64,000 nt of DNA from an uncultured Oscillospiraceae bacterium (GTDB lineage: Bacteria; Bacillota; Clostridia; Oscillospirales; Oscillospiraceae), in NCBI GenBank assembly GCA_934645175.1, contig CAKUDE010000005.1, positions 13,245-77,244 on the forward strand. Reading direction: 5' to 3'. A program made the translations under genes and the position numbers. Below are positions 15,166-24,981 of this stretch, piece by piece. Each line of letters opens with the position of its first letter. Position 1 is the first letter of the stretch. The notes beneath the pieces are model-generated. The model searched no databases. It had not been told where the DNA came from and saw only the letters and a program-made list of their open reading frames with translations.

Positions 15166-16032
15166 ATGGAAGTACGCTTTGAACACCTTTCCAAAAAATA
15201 CGGCGCAAAATATGCGCTGCGCGACTTCTCCGCCACACTGGAAAACGGCGTCTACGGCCTGCTCGGCACAAACGGCGCCGGCAAGACCACATTGATCAAT
15301 TCCTTTATGGGAATCATTCCCGCCAAAGGAGATATTTTCATCAACGGCCGTAACATTCGCAATATGGGCAGCGATTTCCTGGGAAATATCGGCTACCTGC
15401 CGCAATACCCGCGCTTCTACCGCGAGTTCTCCGTCACGGATTTTCTGCGCTATATGTGCGTTCTCAAGGGAATCGATAAAAAACAGGGCGAGCGTCGAAT
15501 CGCCGAGCTGCTGGAGATCGTCAACCTCAGCGAAGCAGGCAGTAAAAAGGTCGGAGCACTCTCCGGCGGTATGCGGCAGCGCCTCGGAATTGCGCAGGCT
15601 ATGCTCTCCGATCCGGGAATCCTGATTCTGGATGAGCCGACCTCCGGCCTTGACCCGCGAGAACGTATCCGCTTTCGGAATCTGATCTCGCAGTTCTCCG
15701 AAAACCGGATCGTGATTCTCGCAACACACATTGTATCGGACATTGAGTTTATCGCAAACCGGATCATTCTCTTGCACGAAGGCGAGCTGCTCAAGTTTGA
15801 CACCCCGACAACGCTGTGCGAGGAGCTGACCGGAAAGGTCTGGGCGCTGTCTCTGGAGGAGAGCGACGTCCCCGCTTCGCTCGTTCATCACACCATCAGT
15901 AACCTCGCCCGAGAAAGCAGCGGCATACGACTCCGTATTCTGTCCGAAACGAGGCCGCACCCTGCGGCAGTCGAAGCGGCGGCAAATCTCGAGGAGGTCT
16001 TTCTCTACCACTGTGGGGAGGAAGCCCAATGA
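15166..16032 (+). CDS. ABC transporter ATP-binding protein
   Basis: 288 residues following AAAGGGAGG. Walker A GTNGAGKTT at about residue 36, signature LSGGMRQRLGIAQAM, Walker B ILILDEP and the H-loop LATHIV are all intact. A C-terminal extension of about 70 residues is typical of CcmA/DrrA-type ATPases that pair with ABC-2 permeases. Its stop overlaps the start of the first permease (ATGA). It follows the lipoprotein array by 83 bp with no clear terminator, so it may serve the array (export, retrieval or signalling). The cargo is unknown. Confidence 0.93.
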   Translation: MEVRFEHLSKKYGAKYALRDFSATLENGVYGLLGTNGAGKTTLINSFMGIIPAKGDIFINGRNIRNMGSDFLGNIGYLPQYPRFYREFSVTDFLRYMCVLKGIDKKQGERRIAELLEIVNLSEAGSKKVGALSGGMRQRLGIAQAMLSDPGILILDEPTSGLDPRERIRFRNLISQFSENRIVILATHIVSDIEFIANRIILLHEGELLKFDTPTTLCEELTGKVWALSLEESDVPASLVHHTISNLARESSGIRLRILSETRPHPAAVEAAANLEEVFLYHCGEEAQ

Positions 16033-17240
16033 AATGTTTTTTTCGTCTTTTGAGATACGAATGCCGCAAGGCATACCGAAGTCCGGCGCTGTGGATTTTC
16101 CTTGCCGCGCTCCTTATTCTGAACGGCTGGAAGCTGCATGACGAATATGAAGGAGCAGTCTACCGCTGGAGGGACTACCGGCCGCAATATGAGGAGTCAT
16201 ATGCACAGTATGTCGGCCCGATCACTGCAGAAAAGGTCGGAAAGCTTATGACGATCTACCGGCCGCTGGAAATCAAATTTGAGCTCAACGAGCTTTCCCG
16301 AGAGTACGACCCGAATGCCTATACATACAGCGAGGCGATTGACGAGGACTTTTTCCGTTCGCTTTTTGTTGCAGAGATGCGTTACGATTACTACTACCGG
16401 AGCGTTTCTCAGGAAATTTCCAATCGCGCAGCGAAGCTGGCATGGACATACTCACAGCTCGGAAACAATTACGAGGCGCAGAAAAACGTCCGAATTGCGG
16501 CGGATTTTGCCGGCCGAATGATCCCGGACTTTGCGGACACGCGCGGTTATGCGGTCCTGCTGGACTACGATTTCTCCTCCATGCTTATCCTGCTGCTGTG
16601 CATATTTGCCATGATCTCGATCTTTGTACGCGAGCAGGACACCGAAATGTATATGCTGCTGCGCACAACAAAAAACGGTTCGGGCATGACCGTTGCGGCA
16701 AAGCTCGCAACCGCCCTTCTGTTTGTTGTGCTCGTCTGTGCAGCCTTTTACGCGGAGGATTTTCTGTCAATCTATCTCGTCAGCGACCGCAATACGGCGC
16801 TCTCCAGTCCGATCTATGCGCTTCCGGCCATGGAACGCACGCCGCTGCGTATGAGCGTCGGGACGTATATCCTCTGCTCCGCGGGAATCCGGACACTTGG
16901 CGTTCTCGTATTCTGCGCGATGCTCCTGCTCCTGTCGTGTCTGATTCGTCAGTACCTCGGTACGATGCTCTCCGGTCTGGCGCTGCTGCTGGGCTGCTCG
17001 GTGCTTCAGGATCGCGCCGGAGTTCTCGCCCTACTCCGCTGGTTCAACCCGCTTGAGCTTGTCATTTCGCGCGATCTGATGTACGATGACCGCTTTGTCA
17101 ACCTTTTCGGCTACCCCGTTCGCCTGTATCTCTTTATATTTATCGGACTCGGTCTGGTCTTGCTCCTGCTGCTGTTCGGAATCCTTCTGTGCAACCGGGG
17201 TTACCACAACCGCCTGAATCGGAGGAGAAAGTCATGCTGA
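16029..17240 (+). CDS. ABC-2-type permease, first subunit
   Basis: 403 residues. A membrane segment near residues 20-37 is followed by a large extracytoplasmic region (about residues 38-175, rich in Tyr, Arg and Glu). Five or six further hydrophobic segments follow from about residue 180 to the end. This is the layout of ABC-2 family permeases with an outside domain. It overlaps the ATPase gene upstream and the next permease gene downstream, so all three are translated together. Confidence 0.85.
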   Translation: MKCFFRLLRYECRKAYRSPALWIFLAALLILNGWKLHDEYEGAVYRWRDYRPQYEESYAQYVGPITAEKVGKLMTIYRPLEIKFELNELSREYDPNAYTYSEAIDEDFFRSLFVAEMRYDYYYRSVSQEISNRAAKLAWTYSQLGNNYEAQKNVRIAADFAGRMIPDFADTRGYAVLLDYDFSSMLILLLCIFAMISIFVREQDTEMYMLLRTTKNGSGMTVAAKLATALLFVVLVCAAFYAEDFLSIYLVSDRNTALSSPIYALPAMERTPLRMSVGTYILCSAGIRTLGVLVFCAMLLLLSCLIRQYLGTMLSGLALLLGCSVLQDRAGVLALLRWFNPLELVISRDLMYDDRFVNLFGYPVRLYLFIFIGLGLVLLLLLFGILLCNRGYHNRLNRRRKSC

Positions 17241-19336
17241 AATACGAATTTCAAAAGCTGCTCCACTACCGGCATGGGCTCTGGCTGGTACTGGTATTGC
17301 TTGTGGTAGAGATTGCCGGTATTCTGCTGACGACCAAGCCCTATGATAAGGAGCTTGAAGCAAACCGCGCCGTCTATGACGAATACCTTTCCCCCGCCGA
17401 GGGCCCGCTGACGGAGGAAAAGCGCGTCGCAATCGAAGATGAAATGCTCCGTCTAAGCAAGAATCACACCGCCCTGGAACGGCTGAAATCGGGCTATTAT
17501 AACGGCACGGTTTCCGAGAGCGAGTTTCGCGAGCAATATGATCTTCTGTTGGCGGAGGACGAACGCTACTCCGGCTTTTCCAAGCTCTATACGCAGTACA
17601 TCTTCGTCCGGGAATCCGAGCAGCGGCAGTTTCTCTATACCGGAGGCTGGGAGCTTCTGCTCGGAATCAAGTCACCCGATTATGTTTTCCTGACACTGCT
17701 CGTCTTTTTGCTGGCACCGATTTTTTGTCAGGAATACGGCTCACAGATGGATCAGATTCTTTTGACGCAGAAAAAAAGCGTGCTGCAGCAGTGGCGCATC
17801 AAGCTCGTTGTCGCCCTGAGCCTCACGGCGTTTCTGACCGTGTTCGTTCAGCTCTTCCGTCTCGCCTATCTTGCATTGCGCTTCGGCCTACCGCACTGGG
17901 ATTATAACCTCTGCTCGCTGATTTCCTTCGGCAATATTACAAAGCAGCTCACGCTCGGTCAGGCCTTTGGACTGCAATCCCTCCTTCAGCTTCTCGGCTA
18001 TGGCTACTGCGCGCTCATTATCCTGACGCTCAGCGTCCTGACGAGAAAATACGCCATAACGCTGATGAGCGGACTTGTTCTACTCCCCCTCCCCGTCCTC
18101 GCACTTCGTCCGGGACTTTTTGTACGGCTTCCCGGGCCTTGGGCATTGACCATCGGAAGCTGCTACCTGCGCGGCGATTCCGCAGAAGCCTTCAGCTCCC
18201 GCGTCTACGCCGTGGAGGAGGTCTCGTGGAATGAGCTTATCCTTCTTATGGGTATTTGCCTTGCACTGATGGCGCTGATGATCCTGCTGATCCGTCTGAA
18301 AAACCGCAATTATCTGGTAAGACGTCGGCGCATCAGGACTGCGGCAGCACTTCTGTTACTTCCGCTTCTGTTGATGAGCGGCTGCTCAAAAGAAACAACG
18401 GTGCCTGTCTGCTTCAATATGTCCTCTGCGAGTCAGTTTGAAAATGACCGCTTTGCCGTTTTCGCATTGGACTTTGACAAGCTGTATCTGCTGGACAAAC
18501 AGAGTGACCGCGTTTCCCCATTCCCGCTCGACGCATTTGTGCAAAATATGCGCCAATGGAACACAAGCCTCTTCAGCAGAGACAACAAGCTGTACTATAT
18601 GCGCACCGATCTCTGGTACAGCAGCTTCGGCATGGAGCGGAATCATTCCCGCACGGCCGTGATGGCTGTGGATCTGGACACGATGGAGGAGACACCGGTT
18701 TACCAGTGGCCTCACAACGTAGACTGGTTTTTCGGACTCTTCCCGCACGGATATACGGAAAACCAGCTCTCCGGCACCTCCCCCTTCTTCCTACATGGCA
18801 GCAATTTTATTTACCAGATCAATTCCGATATTTATTCCATGAGCCTGATCTCCGGTGAAGTGACACACCTTTTGAATCAGAAAAACGCAGCCAATATCGC
18901 GTATGACGGAACAAATCTCTATTATCTGGATAAATACAACCGTATGACGCTGCGCAACCTCGACTCCGGGCAGGAGCAAACTTTTGACGATGTGGTTGCC
19001 TCGCAATTTCTGCTGACACCGGAGGGCGTCTATTTTCTGAACATCCGTGACGGAAAAACGCTCTATTATTGGAACGAAGCGGCCGGCCGGATTGAAAAAC
19101 GCGGCGATCTATCCGCATACTCCATCTATTGGGATACACGTTACTGCTGGCTCTCCGCCTCTGACGGACTGTACCGCATGGGACACGACGGAAGCGACGT
19201 CACCTTTGTGGACGTTCCCGGATTTCTCACCTGTCTGACGCAGGGTTCTGTCCTGCTGTTTTCCGACCACGAAGCTGATGCGGTCTATCGCGTCGATAAG
19301 GACACTCTCTCATTTTCCGTTTTCCAAGTTGAGTAA
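17234..19336 (+). CDS. ABC-2-type permease fused to an extracytoplasmic propeller-like domain
   Basis: 700 residues from the ATG at 17234 (GGAGGAG upstream; an in-frame ATG at 17189 lies inside the previous gene). Residues 1-365 form a permease like the previous one, with an outside domain after the first membrane helix. A basic stretch RRRRIRT leads into a hydrophobic segment ending LLMSGCSK, which looks exactly like a lipoprotein signal. The last 300 residues repeat short blocks such as NLYYLDKYNRM, GVYFLNIRDGK and CWLSASDGLYRM, as in beta-propellers of the DUF5050 type. It resembles a fusion of a permease and a lipoprotein. Confidence 0.8.
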   Translation: MLKYEFQKLLHYRHGLWLVLVLLVVEIAGILLTTKPYDKELEANRAVYDEYLSPAEGPLTEEKRVAIEDEMLRLSKNHTALERLKSGYYNGTVSESEFREQYDLLLAEDERYSGFSKLYTQYIFVRESEQRQFLYTGGWELLLGIKSPDYVFLTLLVFLLAPIFCQEYGSQMDQILLTQKKSVLQQWRIKLVVALSLTAFLTVFVQLFRLAYLALRFGLPHWDYNLCSLISFGNITKQLTLGQAFGLQSLLQLLGYGYCALIILTLSVLTRKYAITLMSGLVLLPLPVLALRPGLFVRLPGPWALTIGSCYLRGDSAEAFSSRVYAVEEVSWNELILLMGICLALMALMILLIRLKNRNYLVRRRRIRTAAALLLLPLLLMSGCSKETTVPVCFNMSSASQFENDRFAVFALDFDKLYLLDKQSDRVSPFPLDAFVQNMRQWNTSLFSRDNKLYYMRTDLWYSSFGMERNHSRTAVMAVDLDTMEETPVYQWPHNVDWFFGLFPHGYTENQLSGTSPFFLHGSNFIYQINSDIYSMSLISGEVTHLLNQKNAANIAYDGTNLYYLDKYNRMTLRNLDSGQEQTFDDVVASQFLLTPEGVYFLNIRDGKTLYYWNEAAGRIEKRGDLSAYSIYWDTRYCWLSASDGLYRMGHDGSDVTFVDVPGFLTCLTQGSVLLFSDHEADAVYRVDKDTLSFSVFQVE

Positions 19337-19350
19337 AACCCAATATATAA

Positions 19351-19387
19351 AACACCCTCCGACCGGTTCTTCCGGTCGGAGGGTGTT
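19351..19387. terminator. Bidirectional terminator between ABC operon and pot operon
   Basis: A 16-bp perfect stem, AACACCCTCCGACCGG / CCGGTCGGAGGGTGTT, with a 5-nt loop. It is flanked by A-rich and T-rich sequence and lies between convergent genes. Confidence 0.93.
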
Positions 19388-19446
19388 TCAGTTGAAATGA
19401 CACGCCAGATGTGGTTTTTCGGGACGGCGGTCGTTTTGCATCCGGC

Positions 19447-20553
19447 TCAGTTAATCTTGACGCTCTCCCAAAGGGTATTCAGATAGTCAAGCATTTCACG
19501 ATCCAGATTACGGTAAGCATACTTATTATATTGCTCCGCAAAGCTGCCCAGCTCCGGATAGAGAATATCCATGGTTTCCTGGCCCATGTACTCAATATAG
19601 TCCTTACTATTGTAGACCAGGCGGTTGGGAGAGGCGTAGTAGGTCGTCTCTGCGTTGGCAACGGCAGGCTCTTCGGAGAGCATATAGTTAATAAAGATCT
19701 CCGCCAGCTCCTTGTTCTGCGCGCAGGTGGGGATGCACATCGCATCGACATAGTAATTCGTCCGCTCCGGATAGTAGAACTTCAAATCGACATTTTCAGC
19801 CTGTGCATCGCGCATGGTGAAGTAGTCTCCGGCGTAATATGCGCCGACGGCCGCTTCTCCGGATTCCAATGTATTATAAATCTCATCCATCACATAATCC
19901 ACACCGATCTTACGCTGCGCCAGCAGCTCATCACGCGCCAGATCCCAGTCGGCCTTATCCGTGGAATTGACATCCAGACCGAGCTTATACATCGCAGTTC
20001 CAAAGGCATCTCGGGAGTTATTGAATTGGAGGATGTTGTTCCTGTACTTTTCGTTCCACAGCAAATCCCAGCCCCTGGCATCGGCCTCTTCAACGACATT
20101 GGCATTATAGATCACACCGACAATCCCGTAGGTGTAGGGCACAGTATACCGATTCTCCGCATCGTAATACAGTCCTTTGAAGCTGTCGTCAATATATTGA
20201 TAGTTCGGAATGTTGTCGAAATCCAGCTCCTCGAGCAGTCCCTCGGCAGCCATTCTGGCGATCATATAATCCGAAGGAATGATGACGTCGTAGCTCACTG
20301 CGCCGCTGGATATCTTATTGTACATATCCTCGTTGCTGGAAAAAGTGGTGTAGTTAACCGTAACCTTTCGGCCGTATGTCGCCTCATACCACTTCTCAAA
20401 CTCGTGGACGGTATCAAAGCTCCCCTCGCTGCCGTCGGAGATATACTCGCCCCAGTTGTAGACATTCAACGTCAGGGCTTTCTCTCCGCTGCAGCCGGAA
20501 AGGAGCGGAAGGAGCAGCAGCGCGGCTGCCAAAAAAAGAACAATTTTTTTCAT
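19447..20553 (-). CDS. potD: Spermidine/putrescine-binding lipoprotein PotD
   Basis: 368 residues with a lipoprotein signal (LLLLPLLSGCSG, Cys at about 21). It has the polyamine-binding-protein start LNVYNWGEYISDGS, then YDVIIPSDYMIARM and the AYVDAM-type region (NYYVDAMCIPTCAQN). It captures polyamines outside the membrane and hands them to PotBC. It is the last gene of potABCD (minus strand), 30 bp after potC. Confidence 0.95.
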   Translation of the reverse strand: MKKIVLFLAAALLLLPLLSGCSGEKALTLNVYNWGEYISDGSEGSFDTVHEFEKWYEATYGRKVTVNYTTFSSNEDMYNKISSGAVSYDVIIPSDYMIARMAAEGLLEELDFDNIPNYQYIDDSFKGLYYDAENRYTVPYTYGIVGVIYNANVVEEADARGWDLLWNEKYRNNILQFNNSRDAFGTAMYKLGLDVNSTDKADWDLARDELLAQRKIGVDYVMDEIYNTLESGEAAVGAYYAGDYFTMRDAQAENVDLKFYYPERTNYYVDAMCIPTCAQNKELAEIFINYMLSEEPAVANAETTYYASPNRLVYNSKDYIEYMGQETMDILYPELGSFAEQYNKYAYRNLDREMLDYLNTLWESVKIN

Positions 20554-20583
20554 GATGGATCCTCCTTTGGGATAAGGTCAGTA

Positions 20584-21423
20584 TTACTGCATCTGCCGCG
20601 TTTTTTTCTGGCGGCGAAGCTCACGAAGCCTGCGCCGATCGTCGTTATCGACGACATTGTTGATCAGCAGCAGCGCCATAGTAACAAAGAAGATGATAGT
20701 GGCCAAAGCATACATTTTCGGTGTAACGGTCTTTTTCGTCATACCGTAAATACGGATCGGCAGCGTCTCAAAGCCGTTTCCCGCCGTGAAATAGCTGATA
20801 ACAAAATCATCCAGTGAAAGTGTGAATGCCATAATCGCACCCGTAACAATGCCGGGCAGGATTTCCGGCAGCTCCACCTTCAGAAAAGCGCGCATCGGCG
20901 TGCATCCCAGATCCATCGCCGCCTCCGGCAGGGCCTTATCCATCTGCTGAAGCTTTGGAAGCACCTGAAGAATCACATAGGGCGTACAGAAGGTAATGTG
21001 TGCGATCAGCATGGTAAAGAAATTCAGGCTCGTACCCGCGCCAAACAGGCGGCCGACAAATACAAACATCAGCATCAGCGAGATTCCGGTGATGATGTCC
21101 GGGTTCGTCATGGGGATATAGGTGACGGTGTTCATCGCCGCGCGATACCAGCGCGAACGCAGCTTGTTGATTCCGACGGCGGCAAGGGTCCCGATCACGG
21201 TGGAAAGCGCGGTCGCCACGGCAGCCAGGATCAACGTGTTTTTTACGGACTCTAATGTATTTCTGTCGTTCAAAAGCTCGCGATACCACTTCAGGGAAAA
21301 GCCGGAGAAGACCGACAGGCTTTTGCTCTCATTGAACGAGAATATCAGGAGTACAACGATCGGAGCAAACAGGAACACAAAAATGATGCCGCAATAAATC
21401 TTCGACGAGAGCTTCATTTTCAT
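20584..21423 (-). CDS. potC: Spermidine/putrescine ABC permease PotC
   Basis: 279 residues with six membrane helices. The permease EAA loop is visible as EAAMDLGCTPMRAFLKVELPEILPGI. It forms the channel with PotB. Its start overlaps the end of potB. Confidence 0.94.
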   Translation of the reverse strand: MKMKLSSKIYCGIIFVFLFAPIVVLLIFSFNESKSLSVFSGFSLKWYRELLNDRNTLESVKNTLILAAVATALSTVIGTLAAVGINKLRSRWYRAAMNTVTYIPMTNPDIITGISLMLMFVFVGRLFGAGTSLNFFTMLIAHITFCTPYVILQVLPKLQQMDKALPEAAMDLGCTPMRAFLKVELPEILPGIVTGAIMAFTLSLDDFVISYFTAGNGFETLPIRIYGMTKKTVTPKMYALATIIFFVTMALLLINNVVDNDDRRRLRELRRQKKTRQMQ

Positions 21424-22307
21424 CAGGCGTCCCCTCCGTACACATTCTTCGTGGTGAAATACTTCATGATCGCCATACTGACCAGCAGGATGATCATGAG
21501 AATAAATGCAATGGCTGCGGCAAAGTGCAGATTGTTGGCGGCATATTGTCCCTCAATGGCATCACCGATAAGGAAAAATTTTCCGCTGCCGAGCTTTTGA
21601 GAGATATAGAAGGTACTGATGGAAGGGATCAGCACCATTGTAATGCCGGAGATCACGCCGGGAAGGCTCAGCGGGAATACGACACGCCGAAGCACCGACG
21701 CACTGTTGCATCCAAGGTCGCGTGCAGCTTCAAGGAGCTTTCCGTCCATCTTCGCAAGGATGGAATAGATCGGCAGGATCATATACGGGAAATAATCGTA
21801 AACCATGCCGATAATAACGGCGCTCTCCGTTCCGATAATATGCACGGGCGAAAGGCCGATCTTTGCAAGCAGAGAGTTAATAATGCCGGTATCCTGCAGA
21901 ATGGTCATCCACGCATAGGTGCGGATCAGGAAATTCATCCACATAGGAATCATGATGAGCGTCATCATGGTCTTCTGTGTGCGTTCCTTTGCACGCGACA
22001 TGATATATGCAACGGGATACCCCAGCAGCAGACAGATGGCAGTGGAAATCACAGCCAGCTTCAATGAGCGCAGGAAAATCAGGAGGTAGGTTCGAACCTC
22101 TTTTGTTGTGCCGTCGTCCTGTACCAGATTGCTCGTCGCCGTAAAAAAGCGGGTAATATTGTCCAGGGTGAAACGGAAACTATTATCCGTAAAGGCGTAG
22201 TAGGCAACAAAAATCAGAGGAACGACAACAAACAGAAGCGACCAGACGGAATACGGCGCCAGAGCGGAACGATATACGCCGAGGCTTTTTCTTGCAGACC
22301 GTTTCAT
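21423..22307 (-). CDS. potB: Spermidine/putrescine ABC permease PotB
   Basis: 294 residues, six membrane helices, EAA loop [26 protein letters not shown]. It overlaps potA by 4 bp, which implies coupled translation. Confidence 0.94.
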   Translation of the reverse strand: MKRSARKSLGVYRSALAPYSVWSLLFVVVPLIFVAYYAFTDNSFRFTLDNITRFFTATSNLVQDDGTTKEVRTYLLIFLRSLKLAVISTAICLLLGYPVAYIMSRAKERTQKTMMTLIMIPMWMNFLIRTYAWMTILQDTGIINSLLAKIGLSPVHIIGTESAVIIGMVYDYFPYMILPIYSILAKMDGKLLEAARDLGCNSASVLRRVVFPLSLPGVISGITMVLIPSISTFYISQKLGSGKFFLIGDAIEGQYAANNLHFAAAIAFILMIILLVSMAIMKYFTTKNVYGGDA

Positions 22308-23422
22308 TCCTCGTCGTCACCTCCCGGATTGGAAAGCTCATCCAACTCGTTGGAGAAGGAGGAATAATCGCCAAAGCGGCCGGAATACTCGGATTTTTTC
22401 ATGATATGGATGGCATCCGGTTCCAGCGTTATGCCGATATAACTGTTTTCATGCACAGGATCCGTTGTCTGAATCATCCATTTGAAGCCGTCAATATCCA
22501 CAATGGCTTCGTTGTGGACGCCCATAAAGGTTACGGAGGTCACGGTACCACGCAGCATCCCTTTGTCCGGTGCGACAATGTCCACATCCTCCGGACGGAT
22601 TACAACATCCACAGGCTCCTTCTTTGCAAAGCCCTTATCCAGGCACTCAAAAATATGTCCGCCGAAGGAAACGCGGAAATCCTCCAGCATTACGCCGTCA
22701 ACAATGTTGCTTTCGCCGATAAAATCCGCAACAAAGGCATTGATCGGTTCGTTATAGACATCGCTGGGCGTGCCGATCTGCTGAATCTTGCCCTCACTCA
22801 TAACCACGATGGTATCGGACATACTCAGCGCCTCCTCCTGATCGTGAGTAACGAACACGAAGGTGATGCCGGTATTCTTCTGAATCTTCTTCAGCTCCTG
22901 CTGCATATCCTTACGCAGCTTAAGATCGAGCGCGCCAAGCGGCTCGTCGAGCAGCAGAACCTTCGGTTCATTGACCAGCGCGCGGGCAATGGCAACGCGC
23001 TGCTGCTGACCGCCGGAAAGGCTTGTCACTCTGCGATCGGCAAAGCCGGAAAGCATAACCATGGAGAGCATCCGATCGACCTTCTCCTTGATCTCCTTCT
23101 TCGGTACCTTTCGCTCACGCAGCGGGAAGGCAACGTTTTCAAAGACGTTCAAATGCGGAAACAGCGCATACTTCTGAAACACGGTGTTCACATGGCGTTT
23201 ATGCGGCGGCACGTCGTTGATCCGTTCGCCCATGAAGATCAGGTCGCCCTCGTCCGGCGTGGTAAAGCCGCCGATGATGCGAAGCGTCGTTGTTTTGCCG
23301 CAGCCGGAAGGACCGAGGAGCGTAATAAACTCGTTGTCATAAATGTCCAGACTGATGCCGTCGAGCACCGTTTCTCCGTCAAACGCCTTGGAGATGTTTT
23401 TCAGTTCAATGATCTTTTTCAT
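22304..23422 (-). CDS. potA: Spermidine/putrescine ABC transporter ATPase PotA
   Basis: 372 residues from the ATG at 23422, chosen for GAGGAGAAAG just upstream; the frame stays open further upstream but that part is leader RNA. Walker [10 protein letters not shown], signature [15 protein letters not shown], Walker B VLLLDEP and the H-loop [10 protein letters not shown] are present. A C-terminal TOBE-like region holds [11 protein letters not shown]. It energises polyamine import as the first gene of potABCD. Confidence 0.95.
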   Translation of the reverse strand: MKKIIELKNISKAFDGETVLDGISLDIYDNEFITLLGPSGCGKTTTLRIIGGFTTPDEGDLIFMGERINDVPPHKRHVNTVFQKYALFPHLNVFENVAFPLRERKVPKKEIKEKVDRMLSMVMLSGFADRRVTSLSGGQQQRVAIARALVNEPKVLLLDEPLGALDLKLRKDMQQELKKIQKNTGITFVFVTHDQEEALSMSDTIVVMSEGKIQQIGTPSDVYNEPINAFVADFIGESNIVDGVMLEDFRVSFGGHIFECLDKGFAKKEPVDVVIRPEDVDIVAPDKGMLRGTVTSVTFMGVHNEAIVDIDGFKWMIQTTDPVHENSYIGITLEPDAIHIMKKSEYSGRFGDYSSFSNELDELSNPGGDDEE

Positions 23423-23469
23423 ACGCTTTCTCCTCTGTCTGTATTCGATGCGGGGCCGTCCCGGAACGC

Positions 23470-23504
23470 AAAAAAGCGGTACGCCGCTTTTGCAGCATAC
23501 CGCT
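23470..23504 (-). terminator. Attenuator-like hairpin in the potA leader
   Basis: On the minus strand AGCGGTATGC (23504-23495) pairs with GCGTACCGCT (23484-23475) and is followed by TTTTTT, about 48 nt before the potA start. A terminator inside the leader of the operon suggests conditional readthrough. Confidence 0.65.
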
Positions 23505-23612
23505 TGTAGAATCATGTCGAAGAAACCCACCGGGCGGCACATAGCCGCGCCGACACGGCGCTCCCCTGCCGGATTGCCGAAGCTCCCCACGCGTAGGGGG
23601 ACAATATGGGTC
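23505..23612 (-). ncRNA. Structured 5' leader of the pot operon, candidate regulatory RNA
   Basis: Read on the minus strand, ACCCA (23611-23607) can pair with TGGGT (23529-23525) and enclose several hairpins: CCCC/GGGG near the 5' side, CGG-CAAT-CCG, a perfect GCGCCG-TGT-CGGCGC, and GGC/GCC. A multibranched fold directly before a terminator hairpin is what a riboswitch or protein-binding attenuator looks like. I match it to no class I know. Confidence 0.4.
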
Positions 23613-23956
23613 AACATCGAATCACAATTAGATCAGAGTCTATATAGCAAAGATTACTTTTACTACTCTTATTGATCATTTCACAAGTTCATGCCGCGGG
23701 GCACTTTCGGTTATAAAGGAACCAACTTATAAAACTGAGCTTTTAACTCAACCAATAAGGCAACAGAAGTTGCCAATCGCCGCAGCGGGCGATCTTCGGC
23801 ATTCGACCCGGCTGTCCGTATGGCCTCAGCCGATGCGGCGCATCGGCGGTCGTTCAATCCTGCTTCGGAACACTGTCCCAATTGAGATCAAGCAAAAGTA
23901 TAACACAGAATTACGGATTGTCAATCCCCTATCCGAAAGATTCGGCCTTTTTCGGC
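23613..23956. other. Intergenic region upstream of pot leader
   Basis: About 340 bp, AT-rich near 23640-23760 with a possible minus-strand -10 (TATATA in CTATATAGA) but no convincing -35. I see no gene or known RNA. Confidence 0.4.
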
Positions 23957-23996
23957 AAAAAAAGTTTTTGAGCGGCGCAGTATTCCCCCGCACCGC
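23957..23996 (-). terminator. Terminator of the yitT-type gene
   Basis: On the minus strand GCGGTGC (23996-23990) pairs with GCGCCGC (23978-23972) with one wobble. AAAAAC and a run of seven T follow. Confidence 0.6.
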
Positions 23997-24004
23997 CCAA
24001 CAAT

Positions 24005-24880
24005 TCAATGGTGAAAGTTTCCTACCGTCTCCCGGACGCTCGTCAGATATGCAAAGGTTCCGGGAAAGCGCAGCAAAATACGCTGCAGCTTAACAACCTG
24101 ATGCTTGCCGATCACACAAATCAGCAGTGCTTTGTTGTTGCGGGTAAAGCTGCCAACTGCGGAAAGCTGCGTCACGCCGTGATTGAGCTCCTGCATCAGC
24201 ACCGCTGAGAGCTCCTCGGGCTGATCGGTCACAATCTCATACTTGACCGCCTCATTGAAGCCGCGGATGATGCTGTCTCCGACCTTGCTTGTGATAAAGC
24301 AGTACATTAAGCACAAAATGACCGGCTCGATCTGATAGTCGTAAACAAAGAACGACACGGCAGCCACAACCGCATTGAAGGAAAAAATAATCCACAGCAT
24401 ATTATACTCCGGCCGGAACCGATGGACAATCGCACCGATCAGGTCGGTACCGCCGGTAGAAGCGTTGCAGCGCAGCACCATACCGTAGCAGAAACCGGAA
24501 ATCACACCGCCCGCCAGAGGCGCCAAAATCTTGCTTGTACCGTTTTCGGTGTAATAAACAAAACTGTCGAGCGGCAGGCGCTCGCACAGTGCGAGCGTAC
24601 CGATATACACAATAGTGGCTACCAACGAACGAATTGTGAACTGACGGTTGACCAGGAAAAAGGCGGCAATCATCAACGGAACGTTTGCAATCAGCGTGAC
24701 CATACTGACCTGAAAGCCAAAGATCTTATGCAGCAGCGTTGCGATACCGGGAACGCCCGCCGGGGCAAATGCGTTGGGCGAAATCAAAATGTAATAGCTC
24801 GTAGCCATCAGCGCGGCGCAAAGAATCACAATAATGTAATCGCGCACACCCGCCATGACTTTTCTTTCAGTTTTCAGCAT
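24005..24880 (-). CDS. YitT-family membrane protein (DUF161/DUF2179)
   Basis: 291 residues: five or so membrane helices in the first 190 residues, including SPNAFAPAGVPGIATLL and the RCNASTGGTDLIGAI motif typical of YitT/YqfU proteins. A C-terminal soluble DUF2179 domain with ELNHGVTQLSAVGSFT and ILLRFPGTFAYL follows. The biochemical role of the family is not established. It is monocistronic between the pot operon and sortase. Confidence 0.9.
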   Translation of the reverse strand: MLKTERKVMAGVRDYIIVILCAALMATSYYILISPNAFAPAGVPGIATLLHKIFGFQVSMVTLIANVPLMIAAFFLVNRQFTIRSLVATIVYIGTLALCERLPLDSFVYYTENGTSKILAPLAGGVISGFCYGMVLRCNASTGGTDLIGAIVHRFRPEYNMLWIIFSFNAVVAAVSFFVYDYQIEPVILCLMYCFITSKVGDSIIRGFNEAVKYEIVTDQPEELSAVLMQELNHGVTQLSAVGSFTRNNKALLICVIGKHQVVKLQRILLRFPGTFAYLTSVRETVGNFHH

Positions 24881-24981
24881 TCAAAGCTCCCCCTCCGGTT
24901 GGATCGATTTTCATACTATAGCAATTCCCTCTCCGCTTGTCAACGGCACGTTTTACACAAATATATCCGGCATACCCACAT

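Noticed and set aside
15166..19336. Array plus ABC exporter as a lantibiotic or class II bacteriocin locus
   Set aside because: The A proteins have ordinary Sec signal peptides rather than double-glycine leaders, and there is no modification enzyme or peptidase-containing exporter.
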